Shown here: piece by piece, positions 11,523 through 22,494 of the stretch | Layout of the letters: each line of letters opens with the position of its first letter | Numbering within the stretch: the first letter of the stretch is position 1 | NCBI GenBank assembly: GCA_013146195.2 | Contig: CM028381.1 | Location: forward strand, 60,890,744-60,954,743 | Length of the DNA stretch: 64,000 nucleotides | Source of the DNA: Codonopsis lanceolata | Taxonomy: Eukaryota > Streptophyta > Magnoliopsida > Asterales > Campanulaceae | Direction of reading: 5' to 3' | Translations under genes and position numbers: made by a program | Notes under the pieces: generated by a model | The model's input: only the letters and a program-made list of their open reading frames with translations | The model's database searches: none | Told to the model about the DNA's origin: nothing

Positions 11523-13098
11523 TGTGGGTCGCCAGATCGGCCGCGCCCGCGCCTCTTGGATAGGTGCTGTGACGCAGGATGTAGGACACCACGCTCTCAT
11601 TCCATCCTCCCTTGTTTAGGGAAAACAAATTAAAAGTGCGAGAGGAGTGTCTAAAATAGCGCGTTGAATGCGCCTCGTTGACTTTTAGTGGATTTTTATC
11701 CAATATGGGAACTTTGAGTTTTCCGCATCAAGTTATCTATGGATTTTATGAAAATAGCCTTATGGCCTATTTTCACTATGGTGCTTTGGGGCATCAAGTT
11801 ACCGATATGGATAGAATGCATCACCCTTTCATTCTCATTCTCCTTTTTTTATGGGAAAACGGAAAAGTGCAAGAAAGGAGTGTTGCGACGCCCCACTGGA
11901 TCCCAAAATGTTTTATAGAGTCGCCATCTTTATTTTAAGGCAAAAAATAAAGCAAAACCAAAAAAGAAAAAACCAGAGATTGCAAAACGGATTTGGAGGC
12001 TAAGTTACGAGTTGGGAAGGTGCTAGGCACTTAACTCGCTCTTTCGGTCTCAAAAGCGGTTTTTGGCTAAAGTATGTTTTTTGTTATATTTATTTAGCAA
12101 ATAAATAAAGCATTAACTACCTACAAATACATACATATTTACATTATTTACAAACTTGCAGGTGTCTCCTTCCAATAATTTACAAATACATTTAAAAATA
12201 TTTGGCCATAATAATGGCTCTTTTAAATATTATTTTCTAAAATAATCCGGGCAGAACAACGGCTTATATTTTTTACATTGGACTGGATGGAAAATAGCAT
12301 TTTAGTAAATAAACTTTTAAAGGCTTACCTTTAAGAGCGTTGGTGTGCTCGCTCTGTCCTTCAGGAAGAGGGAGTCTTTTTGCTGTTGCTGTGGTTACTG
12401 CGGTGCGGGCAGAGTAACGGCTTGCAAGAGTTGCTTTTGGGACCCGTGAAACGGGCGGAGCAACTGCTTGCCTTTTGACACTTGCTTGCTTGTTGCTGGT
12501 GGAATTTGGGCAGAACAAGGGCTTATTTCTGGTGGTTTTGGCCTTTTTATTCGGGCAGAGCAACGACTCTTTCCGAGGTTTTTGGATCGGGGAAATATGG
12601 TGGATACCTAACTAGAGGGCTAGGGATCACTTTAACCGGTTGGTTTTACGTTTGGCGGAGGTTTGGCAGAGTTTCGAGGCTTTATAAGAGAGGGGGGTCA
12701 TTCTCGCCATCGACGCTCACGCGTTAAAAATACGCAGAAGTTTCTTCTAAGCTTCAAGCCTTCGCCGAAATGTGTCCCAAAAGCGAGTTTGACACCGTAT
12801 TTATAGTTGGATTTGTGCTTCATCGGCTTGTACCGCTTGATAATTTGCACAATGCATTAACTCTTCGGCACTGTTTGGGAGCTTGGCGCGGCCAAAAGGG
12901 AATTTGGGCACGGCGCCAACTGCTGAAATTTCTCCAATTTTCGACACTTTCCCCCCTGCAGTTCACTATTCGATCATGCATCCTACTTTTTCCTTTTGCA
13001 TTTTCAACCATGTAACTTGACATTTTGTTAAGTTTAAACAGTTATTGATATCACATGTCAAAGTTACATATCAGGGGTACGAAATTGGGGTGTCTACA
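11523..13098 (-). repeat. LARD-1 3' LTR
   Basis: On the minus strand it runs from TGTAGACACCCC (13098) to ...CCCACA (11523). It matches the right LTR along its length, including a TATA box, a block reading GGTGCTAGGCAC on the plus strand (about 12019-12030), and several CCCTTGTTTAGGG-like units near 11610. The length is 1,576 bp against 1,603 bp for the other LTR, the difference being small indels. Confidence 0.9.
12797..12806 (-). promoter_or_regulatory. TATA box in LARD-1 3' LTR
   Basis: CTATAAATAC on the minus strand lies about 295 bases from the LTR start. It is conserved at the same place in the 5' LTR (20303-20312). Confidence 0.6.
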
Positions 13099-13111
13099 GA
13101 GCCCCTCAACG
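13099..13111 (-). other. Polypurine tract of LARD-1
   Basis: The minus strand reads CGTTGAGGGGCTC immediately before the 3' LTR start. The same purine-rich sequence adjoins the LTRs ending at 35254 (slightly changed) and 49185. A PPT primes plus-strand synthesis and marks the 3' LTR edge. Confidence 0.7.
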
Positions 13112-13597
13112 ATGGAGTCTACGGGTAACCCGCAGCTTACTGAGTAGACGAACATCATTGATAAACAATAGACTCTCCAATTTCGTGCAATTATAAATGG
13201 GGAGAGATGCAACAGGTAGTAGTTATAATGCAATAGTTTATAACGCAAACCAAACCTCACATATCCTAGACATATTTAGTCGGTTATAGCTGGTCATCGT
13301 AGTTTTTAAGCAAATATAAAAATTAAATGCTCTAATGGTCGGACCTACTAGTGTAGGCTGCCTACATATCCCTTAATAAAGGAAATCAGACCAGACATAG
13401 TTCGGGCCTAGCCAGAACAAGCATGCTGCAATGGTAACAAACAAGTGCTGCGATGGTCGTGCCTACCGAAATATGCCTACGTATCCTTATCCAAGGAATT
13501 AGACCAAACGTAGTTCACCTCTGCTGGGGATCAAGTGCTGCGATGCTAACAAACAAGTGCTACGCGGAAAGATAGTTCTAATATCCATTACAACCTA
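13112..13597 (-). other. PPT-proximal conserved block of LARD interior
   Basis: Non-coding sequence with recognisable phrases (TTAGTCGGTTATA, ATGGTCGGACCTAC, GCCTACRTATCCCTTAATAAA) that recur after the LTRs at about 35255-35640 and 49186-49555. Its conservation between diverged LARDs suggests a structural role, or simply common descent. Confidence 0.7.
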
Positions 13598-14720
13598 GTG
13601 AAAATAACGCACATCAAAATGCAATACCCACTTCATCGCAACACTAAACGCAATATCCATTGCGTTGCCACAAACCTAATGCAATATCCATTGCATTATC
13701 GCAGAAAACAGATGCAATATCCATTGCATCGCAACACCAAACGCAATATCCATTGCGTTGACACAAACTTAATGCAATATCTATTGCATTAACGTGGAAA
13801 ACAGATGCAATATCCATTGCATCGCAACACAAAACGCAATATCCATTGCATTGACACAAACTTAATGCAATATCCATTGCATTAATGCAGAAAACAGATG
13901 CAATATCTATTGAATCGCAACACAAAATGCAATATCCATTGCGTTGACACAAACTTAATGCAATATCCATTGCATTAACGCGGAAAATAGATGCAATATC
14001 CATTGCATCGCAACACAAAACGCAATATCCATTGCGTTGACACAAACTTAATGCAATATCCATTGCATTAACGCGGAAAACAAATGCAATATCCATTGCA
14101 TCGCAACACAAAACGCAATATCCATTGCGTTGACACAAACTTAATGCAATATCCATTGCATTAACGTGGAAAACAGATGCAATATCCATTGCATCGCAAC
14201 GCTAGATGCGATATCCATCGCATTACCGACAAGACGGATGCAATATCCGTTGCATTAACGCAGAAAACATATGCAATATCTATTGAATCGCAACACAAAA
14301 TGCAATATCCATTGCAAACTTAATGCAATATCCATTGCATTAACGCTGAAAATAGATGCAATATCCATTGCATAACACAAAACGCAATATCCATTGCGTT
14401 GACACAAACTTAATGCAATATCCATTGCATTAATGCGAAAACAAATGCAATATCCATTGCATCGCAACACAAGCAATATCCATTGCGTTGACACAAACTT
14501 AATGCAATATCCATTGCATTAACGTGGAAAACAGATGCAATATCCATTGCATCACAACGCTAGATGCGATATCCATCGCATTACCGACAAGACGGATGCA
14601 ATATCCATTGCATCATAACTCTAGATGCGATATCCATCGTATTACCGACAAGACGGATGCAATATCCATTGCATCGCAATGCTAGATGCGATATCCATCG
14701 CATTACTAAAAGACGGATGC
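13598..14720 (-). repeat. LARD-1 hairpin array (TGCAAT...ATTGCA units)
   Basis: About 35 tandem units of roughly 31 bp are grouped in a higher-order period of about 93-94 bp. Each unit centres on two 7-bp arms around ATCC (GGAT on the minus strand). There are three main arm versions: ATGCAAT/ATTGCAT, ACGCAAT/ATTGCGT and ATGCGAT/ATCGCAT. A change in one arm is usually matched in the other, so the dyad is kept. A few units break it (for example near 13834 and 13926). Transcribed from the element promoter, the RNA would form a row of small hairpins. Open frames through the array result from the 93-bp period and are not evidence of a protein. Confidence 0.9.
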
Positions 14721-15040
14721 TGCGATGCATGTGTTGTGATGCTAAATGAACAAGTGCTGCAAGGCTTATCAAACGAGTGCTGCAAAGGTAATTATCAAGT
14801 GCTGCGATGGTCGTGTCTACCGAAATAGACAGCCTACGTATCCTTAGCCAAGGAATCAGACCAATCGTAGTTCGTCTCTACTGCTGCTGGGCGGAATATA
14901 ATGTATCCTCAAGAACGCTGCCTTCGTTGGAGAACAAAACATTTCCCTCTGATTCGGGGTTGCGTGCCCCTTAAGGGAAAGTTCCCAAGTACCAACACAA
15001 ATGCACAGAAAAGGGGTAAAATACTTACCTTTTCTTACCT
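14721..15040 (-). other. LARD-1 spacer with a repeat of the PPT-block phrase
   Basis: After the array the phrase CAAGTGCTGCGATGGTCGTG and the CTACGTATCC/AATCAGACCAA block (also at 13440-13520) appear again. The array thus sits between two copies of a diverged direct repeat. No gene seen. Confidence 0.55.
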
Positions 15041-15600
15041 TTGTTTTGCCTTTGTGACCATCTATCGCTGCTGCTGCTTTTGCGACCTTGCTTTTTGCGA
15101 CCTCATGCCGCTCATCGCTCACTTGCTTTGCGACCTCCGTCGTTGTCGCTTGCTACTTTATCTTTGCTCTTTCTTTGCTCGGCGCACTTGCTGAGGATTT
15201 TTCTTTTGTTGCAGTTCCGGATTTTGCTAAAAATCTTTTTCCCTTTTGCTGCTGCAATTTCTGGCCTTGGAAATTTTCTTCCTTGCTGCTGCATTTTAGC
15301 TGGAAAATTTTCTTTTGCCGCTATTTCCGGTCTTCGCTGGAAATTTCTTCTTTTACTGCTGCATTTTCCGGCTTCAGTTGGAAAATTTTCTTTTGCTGCT
15401 ATTTCTGGCCTTGGCTGGAAATTTCTTCTTTTTATACTTTGTATTTTTTTTTTCACATGCTTTGCATTTTTTTTGCATACTTTGCATTTTTTTTTTTTTT
15501 GCATGTTTTGCATTTTTTTTTCTTTTGCATGCTTTGCATTTTCTTTCTTTTGCATGTTTTGCATGCTTACCTTTGCTGATGACTTTTCTGGCTTTTCTAC
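15041..15600 (-). repeat. Diverged tandem repeats and (TTTGCAT)-rich low complexity
   Basis: Units of about 60 bp resembling TTTTGCTGCTGCATTTTC...TGGAAA are repeated four or five times, followed by TTTGCATGTTTTGCAT tracts. On the minus strand the stretch translates into Lys/Ala/Met-rich low-complexity peptides in two frames. I regard these as by-products of composition. Confidence 0.6.
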
Positions 15601-15652
15601 CCATTTGGCGGCTGCCCTGCTGGGGATATAGACTTTACTCTATTGTTAACAT

Positions 15653-15725
15653 GTGTTTTCCCCAACATAGGGAAGGTGATACAAACTTTTTTAAAGGTGC
15701 TCATCCCAGCCTAGGAGAAGCGATG
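15653..15725 (-). repeat. Relic of the TTTCCCC...GGGAAA hairpin family inside LARD-1
   Basis: One unit GTTTTCCCCAACATAGGGAA and one unit CATCCCAGCCTAGGAGAAG are the same families that form the large arrays of LARD-2 (35640-36649, 42706-43470). LARD-1 therefore carries both hairpin types: one expanded, one as a remnant. Confidence 0.75.
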
Positions 15726-18700
15726 CTTATGAAGTGTTGTGGTAGAATGTTGTCGATGATTGGCTTATGCAATTTTTGATGATGCTGCTAAGGATCTTTG
15801 GGAGGTGATCCTTGGCGAGATGCTCACAGAACATTTATAGGCTGATGCGGCGGAAGACCTGAGGAGATGTAGTAGAAAAATGCAAACAAAGGATGCAAGC
15901 TTGCGAATGAAATTTTCCTTTTCTCTTTTTTTTTAAAAAAAGACTTTTGAATGTGCATGTGTATTATTTGTTTCTTAAACATGTTAAGACAAGATAAGGT
16001 AAGGGGATGCAGTTGTGATAAAAGAGGTCATGATGCGGCTTTCGGCTTTGGAGGGCTATGAGTAGTTAATGGTGATATTTGGAATGAAGGTGAATGGAGT
16101 GTTCGATCAGTTTTCATTCTTTTGACTAGTGCATCATAAAAAAGGGAATTCGATCAGGATTAGTGAGCTCTACTAATCGATGTCTCGGAGGGACCACTTT
16201 TTTTTCTTTCTTTTTTCTTGTTCTCTTTTTTTCTTTGTTGTTTCTTTGTTTTGCTTTCGTCTTTCGATGCATGCGAAGGTAAGCTGTTTATTCTTGAGGG
16301 ATCATGATCTTGTAGCTTCTTTGTTCCTTCAGGCAGAGATGGAAATGATAGCTGCTTCTGGAGATGATGAGCCTTTATGTATCCAATGAGTTCAACGGGA
16401 GAAGCCCCAGGATGACTCAATGAGTCCTATTTTGTAAGATGAAACGGGCATGTTTCTGAAGAGATTAGTTGGGGACAGCCCCAGAAAGACTCGATTGAGA
16501 GAGACTTTTGTGGGAGACATAAATGAGTATGCTTGGAGAAAGTGGGACGACTCTATTGGACAAAAAGAAGAGTCATGATCCAGAGTTTATCGCCGAGTAT
16601 CATGAGTTTCATCATGGACCCTTTTTAATGTTTATATTTTGATAATTTTATGTGTTTTTAGCAAGGAGTTCATCTTTGACTCAAATCACATTATGACGGA
16701 TTGAAGCAGAGCTGTTGATTGCGACTGGTTCAGGGTGAATTGTTTTAATGGTCTAAGCTTTTTTCATGGATGTGGTTTCTGTTTAAAACGCGATCAATAA
16801 TTTGATCGTTGGTTGGCTTTTCAGGTTTTGGATTCTAGATGGATAGTTGGCTTTTGGTTTTGAGTACGGTAGGCCTTTTGGCTCTGACGCCTGGGTATGG
16901 CTTTGGCTTTGGGTATAGCTGGCCCCCCTTTTTTTCGATCCATATCTAATAAGTGTATATATTGATTTTCCCGAGAAGCCCCAAGCTATTTTTGGGTAAG
17001 AGGGAGATGGACAAATGATGGACTATCTCTAGAGAGATTTTTTTTTCTTTTTCTCTCTCTCTCTCTCTTTTCTTCTTCTTTTTTTTTTCTTCTCTTTTTT
17101 TTTCGAAACCCCATCGTAGCAGTCAAGAAATGTCATCTCTCCTTTTTGGGACAACGAGATAACCATTCTTGGTGGATAGAGAAGCTAACACAGCCCCAGT
17201 TTTGGGAAGCTAGATCATGGGGATAGTTTGGCTGGGGATGTTGGAAAGTCTTATTTTCGACAGGGTTTTTTTGGCATAGAGTGGACTTTTAAAAAGGGTT
17301 TCAAGCTTTCGGAGGGATTTTGGTGTATAGTGGAAAGCCCTAGTGTGCTACTAACAGCTCGGCCGCAATGGGTCGAAGGTGATTCCGGTCAAGGCGACTT
17401 GCCTGCTATGGATTTCAGGTGTTCTTAAAAGTTTTTGGGTCCATATCTTCTTGATGACTCATCATCAACTCGTGTAGATTTATCATGTTTTTACGTGAGT
17501 TGATTCGTCATTTTCATTTTTTTAACAGATATTGCGGCGATAGATAGTGCTCAAAGATCAAAAAGAAGACTCGATAAGCTAGTAAGAATTTATCGGATTT
17601 GAATATAGATAAAATACCTTCAGAAAGCTTGACTTGATGACTTGGTTGGACCTTTTGAGATAACGGGGACCAAATGGATTTGTGAGCATACTCTGCAAGG
17701 ATGGGCTGTAGGCATCAATATGGGCTAAAAAGATACCTCTGGGGTTTGAAAGCCCCTAATCCTGAATTGTTGCGTATGATCCTTGAGTTGCTTGACCTTT
17801 CTGGATGTCCCAGCTTTCCAGACTTTTCTGACTCCCTATCGGTCCTTCTTTTTTTTTTGTTTTTTTTTTTGAAGTGGTAGCCCCTGACATCTCGAAGTAG
17901 GATTTACTGTTTCTTTTTTTTTTAGAGCGAGGGCAACCGATGCCCTAATCAACTAGTGATGCATTTATGAAAGGTTAAAAGGGCAGATGCATTTGGAGAT
18001 GGTAATTGAGAATAGTGGGGATGGGGGAATTTCCTGTCTTTACATGTTTTGGGAAACAAAAGACAACACATAGAAAAACCTCTCTTTTGTTTTGTTTTGT
18101 GTTTTTTTTTTGAAGACTCTTTTTTTTTTGAAATAATCATTTTTTTTCTTGAAATGAGATGTAATGATTACGTACCTCTGGATAATTCTCTCAAGAGAGT
18201 AAATGATGGTAGTCAATTTTTCTTATTTTTCAGCCCCTGCAAAATTGTTAGTGGTACGAGAAAATAACAAGGATCCCAATATGTATAAACACAACACATG
18301 ATTTAAAGGAAATAAAACTTTTTGTTTTGTTTTGTTTTTGTTTATTTTTGTTTTGTTTTGTTTTGTTTTTGATTTTTTTTAAAAGAGATGAATTTTTTTT
18401 TAGATTTTAGATATAAAGCAGTACATAAACATATATGATCTGTATTGCTGTTATTTGTGGATTTTCTCGGCTCTTTTAGTTTGAGCGTGAGCAAGCAACC
18501 AATCAGATTAAGAAATAGAAAGAAAAGTGGGGAATCTATCTATTCCTATCAATTACAAATTTGTCTTAATCCCCAAAAGAAAATGACAGAATGAAATAGA
18601 ATATGTACAAATTTTGCGTGATAAAATAAAGCAAAACGGAATAATAATATAGAGCCGAAAATAAAGCAATGATAAAATAAAGCCCTGGCCCTTTTGTTAT

Positions 18701-18980
18701 GCTGCCAGGAAATTTATTGCATTTTTTTTTGATTTTTTTGATTTTTTTTTTGGTTTTTCTTTGAAAAACATATATTTTTAAATATATTTGTAACAGTTAC
18801 TGGAACGAAACTGCTGCAAGATGGAGGATCATATCCACAAATATAAACACGTATGTATAGGAACGCAGTATTCAAATGCTTAAATAAATATAACAAGCAT
18901 ACTTTAGCCAGAAACAAAGAAAAACAAAAAGTTTTTTTTTAATGAGTCTAGCCCTCCATTTTTATTTAAAATAAAAACGA
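15726..18980 (-). other. LARD-1 interior, non-coding, homologous to LARD-2 43470-47560
   Basis: This is collinear with LARD-2: shared phrases include AAGTGTTGTGG, GGATCTTTGGGAGG, GCCCCAGTTTTGGGAAGC, CTCGGYCGCAATGGGTCGAAG and TTTCAGCCCCTGCAAAATTG. Long T-runs on the plus strand (A-runs in the element sense) are scattered through it. No domain of a retroelement protein was seen in any frame. Confidence 0.75.
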
Positions 18981-19000
18981 TCTCCCCAGCAGAGTCGCCA
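18981..19000 (-). other. Primer binding site of LARD-1 (tRNA-Arg-like)
   Basis: On the minus strand it reads TGGCGACTCTGCTGGGGAGA, one base inside the 5' LTR. It starts with TGG, complementary to a tRNA CCA end. Assignment to tRNA-Arg is by my recollection of Ogre/Tat elements. LARD-2 has the near-identical TGGCGACTTTGCTGGGGA. Confidence 0.75.
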
Positions 19001-19001
19001 C

Positions 19002-20604
19002 TGTGGGTCGCCCGTGACTGCGCCCGCGCCTTGGATAGGGGTGCGCGTACGTGCGGATGCGGGACACCACTACTCTCATTCCATCCTCCCTTGTTTAGGG
19101 GAAAACAAAATTAAAAGTGCGAGAGGAGTGCTGTCTAAAATAGTGCGTTGGAATACGTCTCAGTTGACTTTAGTTGATTTTTGATCCAATATGGGAACTT
19201 TGGGTTTCCCGCATCAAGTTATCCCTTGTTTAGGGAGATACCAGGATATGAGAATACATCATCCTTTCATTCTCATTCTCCCTTTTTTAGGGGAAAACGA
19301 AAAAGTGCAAAAAAGGATGTTGCGACGCCCCCCCCCACTATGGACTTTATGAAAATAGCCTTATGGCATATTTCGGATCACTATGGGTGCTTTGAGTTTC
19401 CCGCGTCAAGTTATCTCTTGTTTAGGGGATACCAGGATATAGGAATGCATCACCCTTTCATTCTCATTCTCCCTTTTTTAGGGAAAAACGGAAAAGTGCA
19501 AGAAAGGAGTGTTGCGACGTCCCCACTGGATCCACAAAATAAATCAAAACCAAAAAAGAAAAAACCAGAGATTGCAAAACGGGTTTGGAGGCTAAGTTAC
19601 GAGTTGGGAAGGTGCTAGGCACCCAACTCGCCCTTTCGGTCTCAAAAGCGGTTTTTGGCTAAAGTATGCTTTTTGTTATATTTATTTAGCAAATAAATAA
19701 AACATTAACTACCTAGAAATACATAACAGCTCTTTTAAATGCTATTTTCTAAAATAATCCGGGCAGCACAACGGCTTATATTTTTTTACATTGGACCGAA
19801 TGGAAAATAGCTTTTTAGTAAATAAACTCTTAAAGGCTTACCTTTAAGAGCGTTGGTGTGCTCGCTCTGTCCTTCAGGGAGAGGGAGTCTTTTTGCTGCT
19901 GCTGTGGTTGCTGCGGTGCGGGCAAAGTAACGGCTTGCAATAGTTGCTTTTGGGACCCGTAAAACGGGCGGAGCAACTGCTTGCCTTTTGACACTTGCTT
20001 GCTTGTTGCTGGTGGAATTTGGGCAGAACAAGGGCTTATTTCTGGTAGTTTTGGCCTTTTTATTCGGGCAGAGCAACGGCTCTTTCCGAGGTTTTTGGAT
20101 CGGGGAAATAGGGTGGATACCTAACTAGAGGGCTAGGGATCACTTTAACCGGTTGGTTTTAGGTTTGACAGAGTTTCGAGGCTTTATAAGACAGGGGGGG
20201 TCACTCTCGCTCACTGATCGCTCACTGCGTTAAAAATACGCAGAGTTTCTTCGGGCTTCAAGCCTTCGTCGAAATGTGTCCCAAAAGCTAAGCCGGGCAC
20301 CTGTATTTATAGTTGGATTTGTGCTTCATCGGCTTGTACCGCGCGTTTGATAATTTGCACAATGCGTTAACTCTTCGGCACTGTTTGGGAGCTTGGCGCA
20401 GCCAAAAGGGAATTTAGGCGATGCGCCAACTGGTGAAATTTCTCCAATTTTCAACACTTTCCCCCCTGCAATTCACTATTCATGCATCCTACTTTTTCCT
20501 TTTGCATTTTCATCCCTGTAACTTGACATTTTGTTAAGGTTAAACAATTCTTGATATCACATGTCAGAGTTACATATCAGGGGTACGAAATTGGGGTGTC
20601 TACA
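19002..20604 (-). repeat. LARD-1 5' LTR
   Basis: The LTR is 1,603 bp with minus-strand start TGTAGACACCCC at 20604 and end ...CCCACA at 19002, next to the PBS. It contains the TATA box at 20303-20312. Short units of the type CCCTTGTTTAGGGGAAAAC occur four to five times at about 19090-19500. A 96-codon open frame on the sense strand (19786-20076) has an equally long counterpart in the other LTR. Confidence 0.9.
20303..20312 (-). promoter_or_regulatory. TATA box in LARD-1 5' LTR
   Basis: CTATAAATAC on the minus strand, about 295 bases from the LTR start. If transcription starts nearby, U3 is short and R-U5 about 1.3 kb long. Confidence 0.65.
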
Positions 20605-21990
20605 GTATTATGTATATAGGGCAGTGTCCTTGTGTCTAGGATTTTGAAGGTCGTGTGTCCGTTACACTTACACACAACGTCTTTCTTGACACTCGACACT
20701 CGTGTCCATGTGCATTGATAGTACCATATGTTCAGTAGAAATTGAAGAATCAAGCAGTAACAGAAGATAATTATTTATTGCAACCTTCCACTAAGGAAGG
20801 TTAAAAGATGGATAAATTCTGGGATAGCCACGATGGTTAATGGATGGAGTGAAAAAAGATACTTAGATGTGTTGAGCTCACTGTTCTTTTGAGGTACGAT
20901 CCAGGGTTGAAGGCATGCTAGAGGAACATTCTGTTTGGGTTTGAAGTTAGGGAGATAAACGAATACCTTTAATCTACATGTGCAAGTCATTGGGCATGGG
21001 TAAAGATAACATCTCATTGATAAACGAATACCCTTAACGTGCATGCGCAATTCTTTGGGCTTGGGTAAAGATAATATCTTAATGTGTTTTGTGATTGGAG
21101 CACCATGTAGGTCACAATTGGTGAGAGTTGATTGTTGAGAACAACTTGATATATAGAATCTAGCTGATTTTTCTCTTTTGAGCGTGTATTAATAATATGA
21201 ATTAGGGAATTTCAGTATCCTAGGCTCAGGATGGGAAGATGTGTGAAATGTTGCAGGGCATGCAATGGATACTGGAGTCATTAATATGTAATACAATTGA
21301 TACCGGAGTCTTTAGTACGTAGGCCACATGTAGATTGTGCAGATGTGGCCATTCCTTTGGGAGGATTAGCAGGACTCGTGTTACGGCTATGACTGTTCTA
21401 TGGAGCAATGCATGTTCTTTAGTCGAAAAGGAGCGTTGGGGGCCGGTGGTTCATATCAGTCTTGGTCTAGATTCTTCTAATTACAATAGACAGGGGCTTG
21501 AGAATTGAACCATAGTATTCTAGTAGCAATGTATTTCACGAATCTATATCCTCAAGAGTTTAACTTGTTTGGTCTGTTTGCACAAAGAAAAGGTTATCAC
21601 CAAAAAATTATGTTATGTGTTGTAGCTAGTTGGTTGCATAGTTTGAATTTTTTGTTGTTTTCTGATGTTAAAGATTTTGAAGAATGCACAAATGTGAATA
21701 ATTTTTTAATTAAAGGCTTTTCCATATCTGTTTATCTGAGAAGGGTGTACGAATATATGCACACATGTATAAGTAAATGTTACTGTCTATGTGTCTGGTT
21801 TTATTATTGTCTATTTCAACTTTCAACGCAAACCTTAATCTCTGTTTCTTTTTCTTTATCTGCCCGTCAAATAGTTATCTCGTTATGACAAGTCAAACAA
21901 CCTACGAGCTAGTTAAACAATTACGCATGCCATGTTTTTGTTTCTCTTGAGCATACACATATATTAATTACATGTGTTTTATTTTGTTAG
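20605..21990 (+). other. CACTA interior, probably intron
   Basis: AT-rich sequence without recognisable protein homology follows LARD-1. It ends in a polypyrimidine stretch and TTTTGTTAG at 21990, a plausible 3' splice acceptor in front of the coding exon. A 127-codon frame at 21505-21888 is Cys/Leu/Phe-rich with no motif and is likely intronic chance. Confidence 0.4.
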
Positions 21991-22494
21991 GATGAATATG
22001 CAAATAAATTACGCGAAAAACATGAATTAGCCCCTGATGAAAGCGTGACTGGAATTGAGGATCCTGGTTTAGAGATTTGGCAGGAATGTGTTGAGGGTGT
22101 GATGAGGGGTAGGCTCATTGGACGACCTGGTGAAAGGTGGAGTAAAACAGGTGTCTCAAAAGACTATGACACACACATTGCATCTCAAGAGCATTCGAAG
22201 AAACTTGAGAGGTTGGAGAAAGACAAAGCGAAATTGTACAAAATTGTGAATAGTCAGAGTAGTTATATTTCAGAGATGTCTCGATATATGCAAGGCATTT
22301 CTGAGAAGTTCGGCATACCAGCTCCTCCTCATTTCACTATTCGTCCCCCTCCTATGCCTCCTACAAATGATGGTGCTTCAGCTGATGCTGCTTCAGGTGT
22401 TCCAGATGGTCCTTTGTCTTCTCGTGGTTGTGATGATTTTGACACTGAAGATAATGGTGATAACGATGATGAATCCGAGTCTAATGATGATTGA
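21991..22494 (+). CDS. C-terminal exon of a CACTA (Ptta/En/Spm-like) transposon protein
   Basis: This open exon of 167 codons plus stop begins DEYANKLREKHELAPDES right after a splice-acceptor-like TTTTGTTAG. The next part, PGLEIWQECVEGVMRGRLIGRPGERW, resembles the 'W..v.gg...GRv.G.G' segment of Ptta/En/Spm plant transposon proteins. A Lys/Glu-rich stretch with coiled-coil character (SKKLERLEKDKAKLYKIV) follows. The tail is Pro-rich and then strongly acidic, ending DDESESNDD. In CACTA elements this type of protein is linked to binding of subterminal repeats, and such repeats follow directly (22780-23412). Upstream exons are not identified, and LARD-1 sits between this exon and any in 10752-11517. 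Product status unknown. Confidence 0.6.
   Translation, partial: DEYANKLREKHELAPDESVTGIEDPGLEIWQECVEGVMRGRLIGRPGERWSKTGVSKDYDTHIASQEHSKKLERLEKDKAKLYKIVNSQSSYISEMSRYMQGISEKFGIPAPPHFTIRPPPMPPTNDGASADAASGVPDGPLSSRGCDDFDTEDNGDNDDESESNDD

Larger units (their letters stand above)
11523..20604 (-). mobile_element. LARD-1: complete non-autonomous LTR retrotransposon derivative, Tat/Ogre-like
   Basis: The element is 9.1 kb, bounded by two related LTRs of about 1.6 kb and flanked by GTATT on both sides. Orientation is minus: the PBS is next to the right LTR (18981-19000) and the PPT next to the left LTR (13099-13111). The PBS begins TGGCGACTCTGCTGGGG. I recall the same phrase from Ogre/Tat-type plant elements, where it pairs with tRNA-Arg. 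The 5.9-kb interior contains no gag, protease, RT or integrase. It has a hairpin repeat array, A/G-rich tracts (read on the minus strand) and blocks shared with LARD-2. It must rely on proteins of an autonomous relative. Indels between the LTRs suggest it is not a recent insertion. Confidence 0.88.

Noticed and set aside
13644..14494. Long minus-strand open frames (181 and 79 codons) with MDIALSLCQRNGYC repeats
   Set aside because: They follow the 93-bp period of the hairpin array (31 codons), and more than one frame is open. The sequence is explained by the DNA repeat and has no protein motif.
13598..14720. CRISPR-like array
   Set aside because: Repeats and 'spacers' are both repeated, the spacers are not unique, and the context is a plant retroelement with no cas genes.
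15041..15779. Overlapping Phe/Leu/Cys-rich or Lys-rich open frames (150-196 codons)
   Set aside because: Low-complexity TTTGCAT and TTTTGCTGC repeats keep several frames open on both strands. No signal peptide plus conserved core, and no homology.
21505..21888. 127-codon plus-strand open frame
   Set aside because: AT-rich composition, no motif, and it lies directly upstream of a splice acceptor, so intronic chance is likelier.
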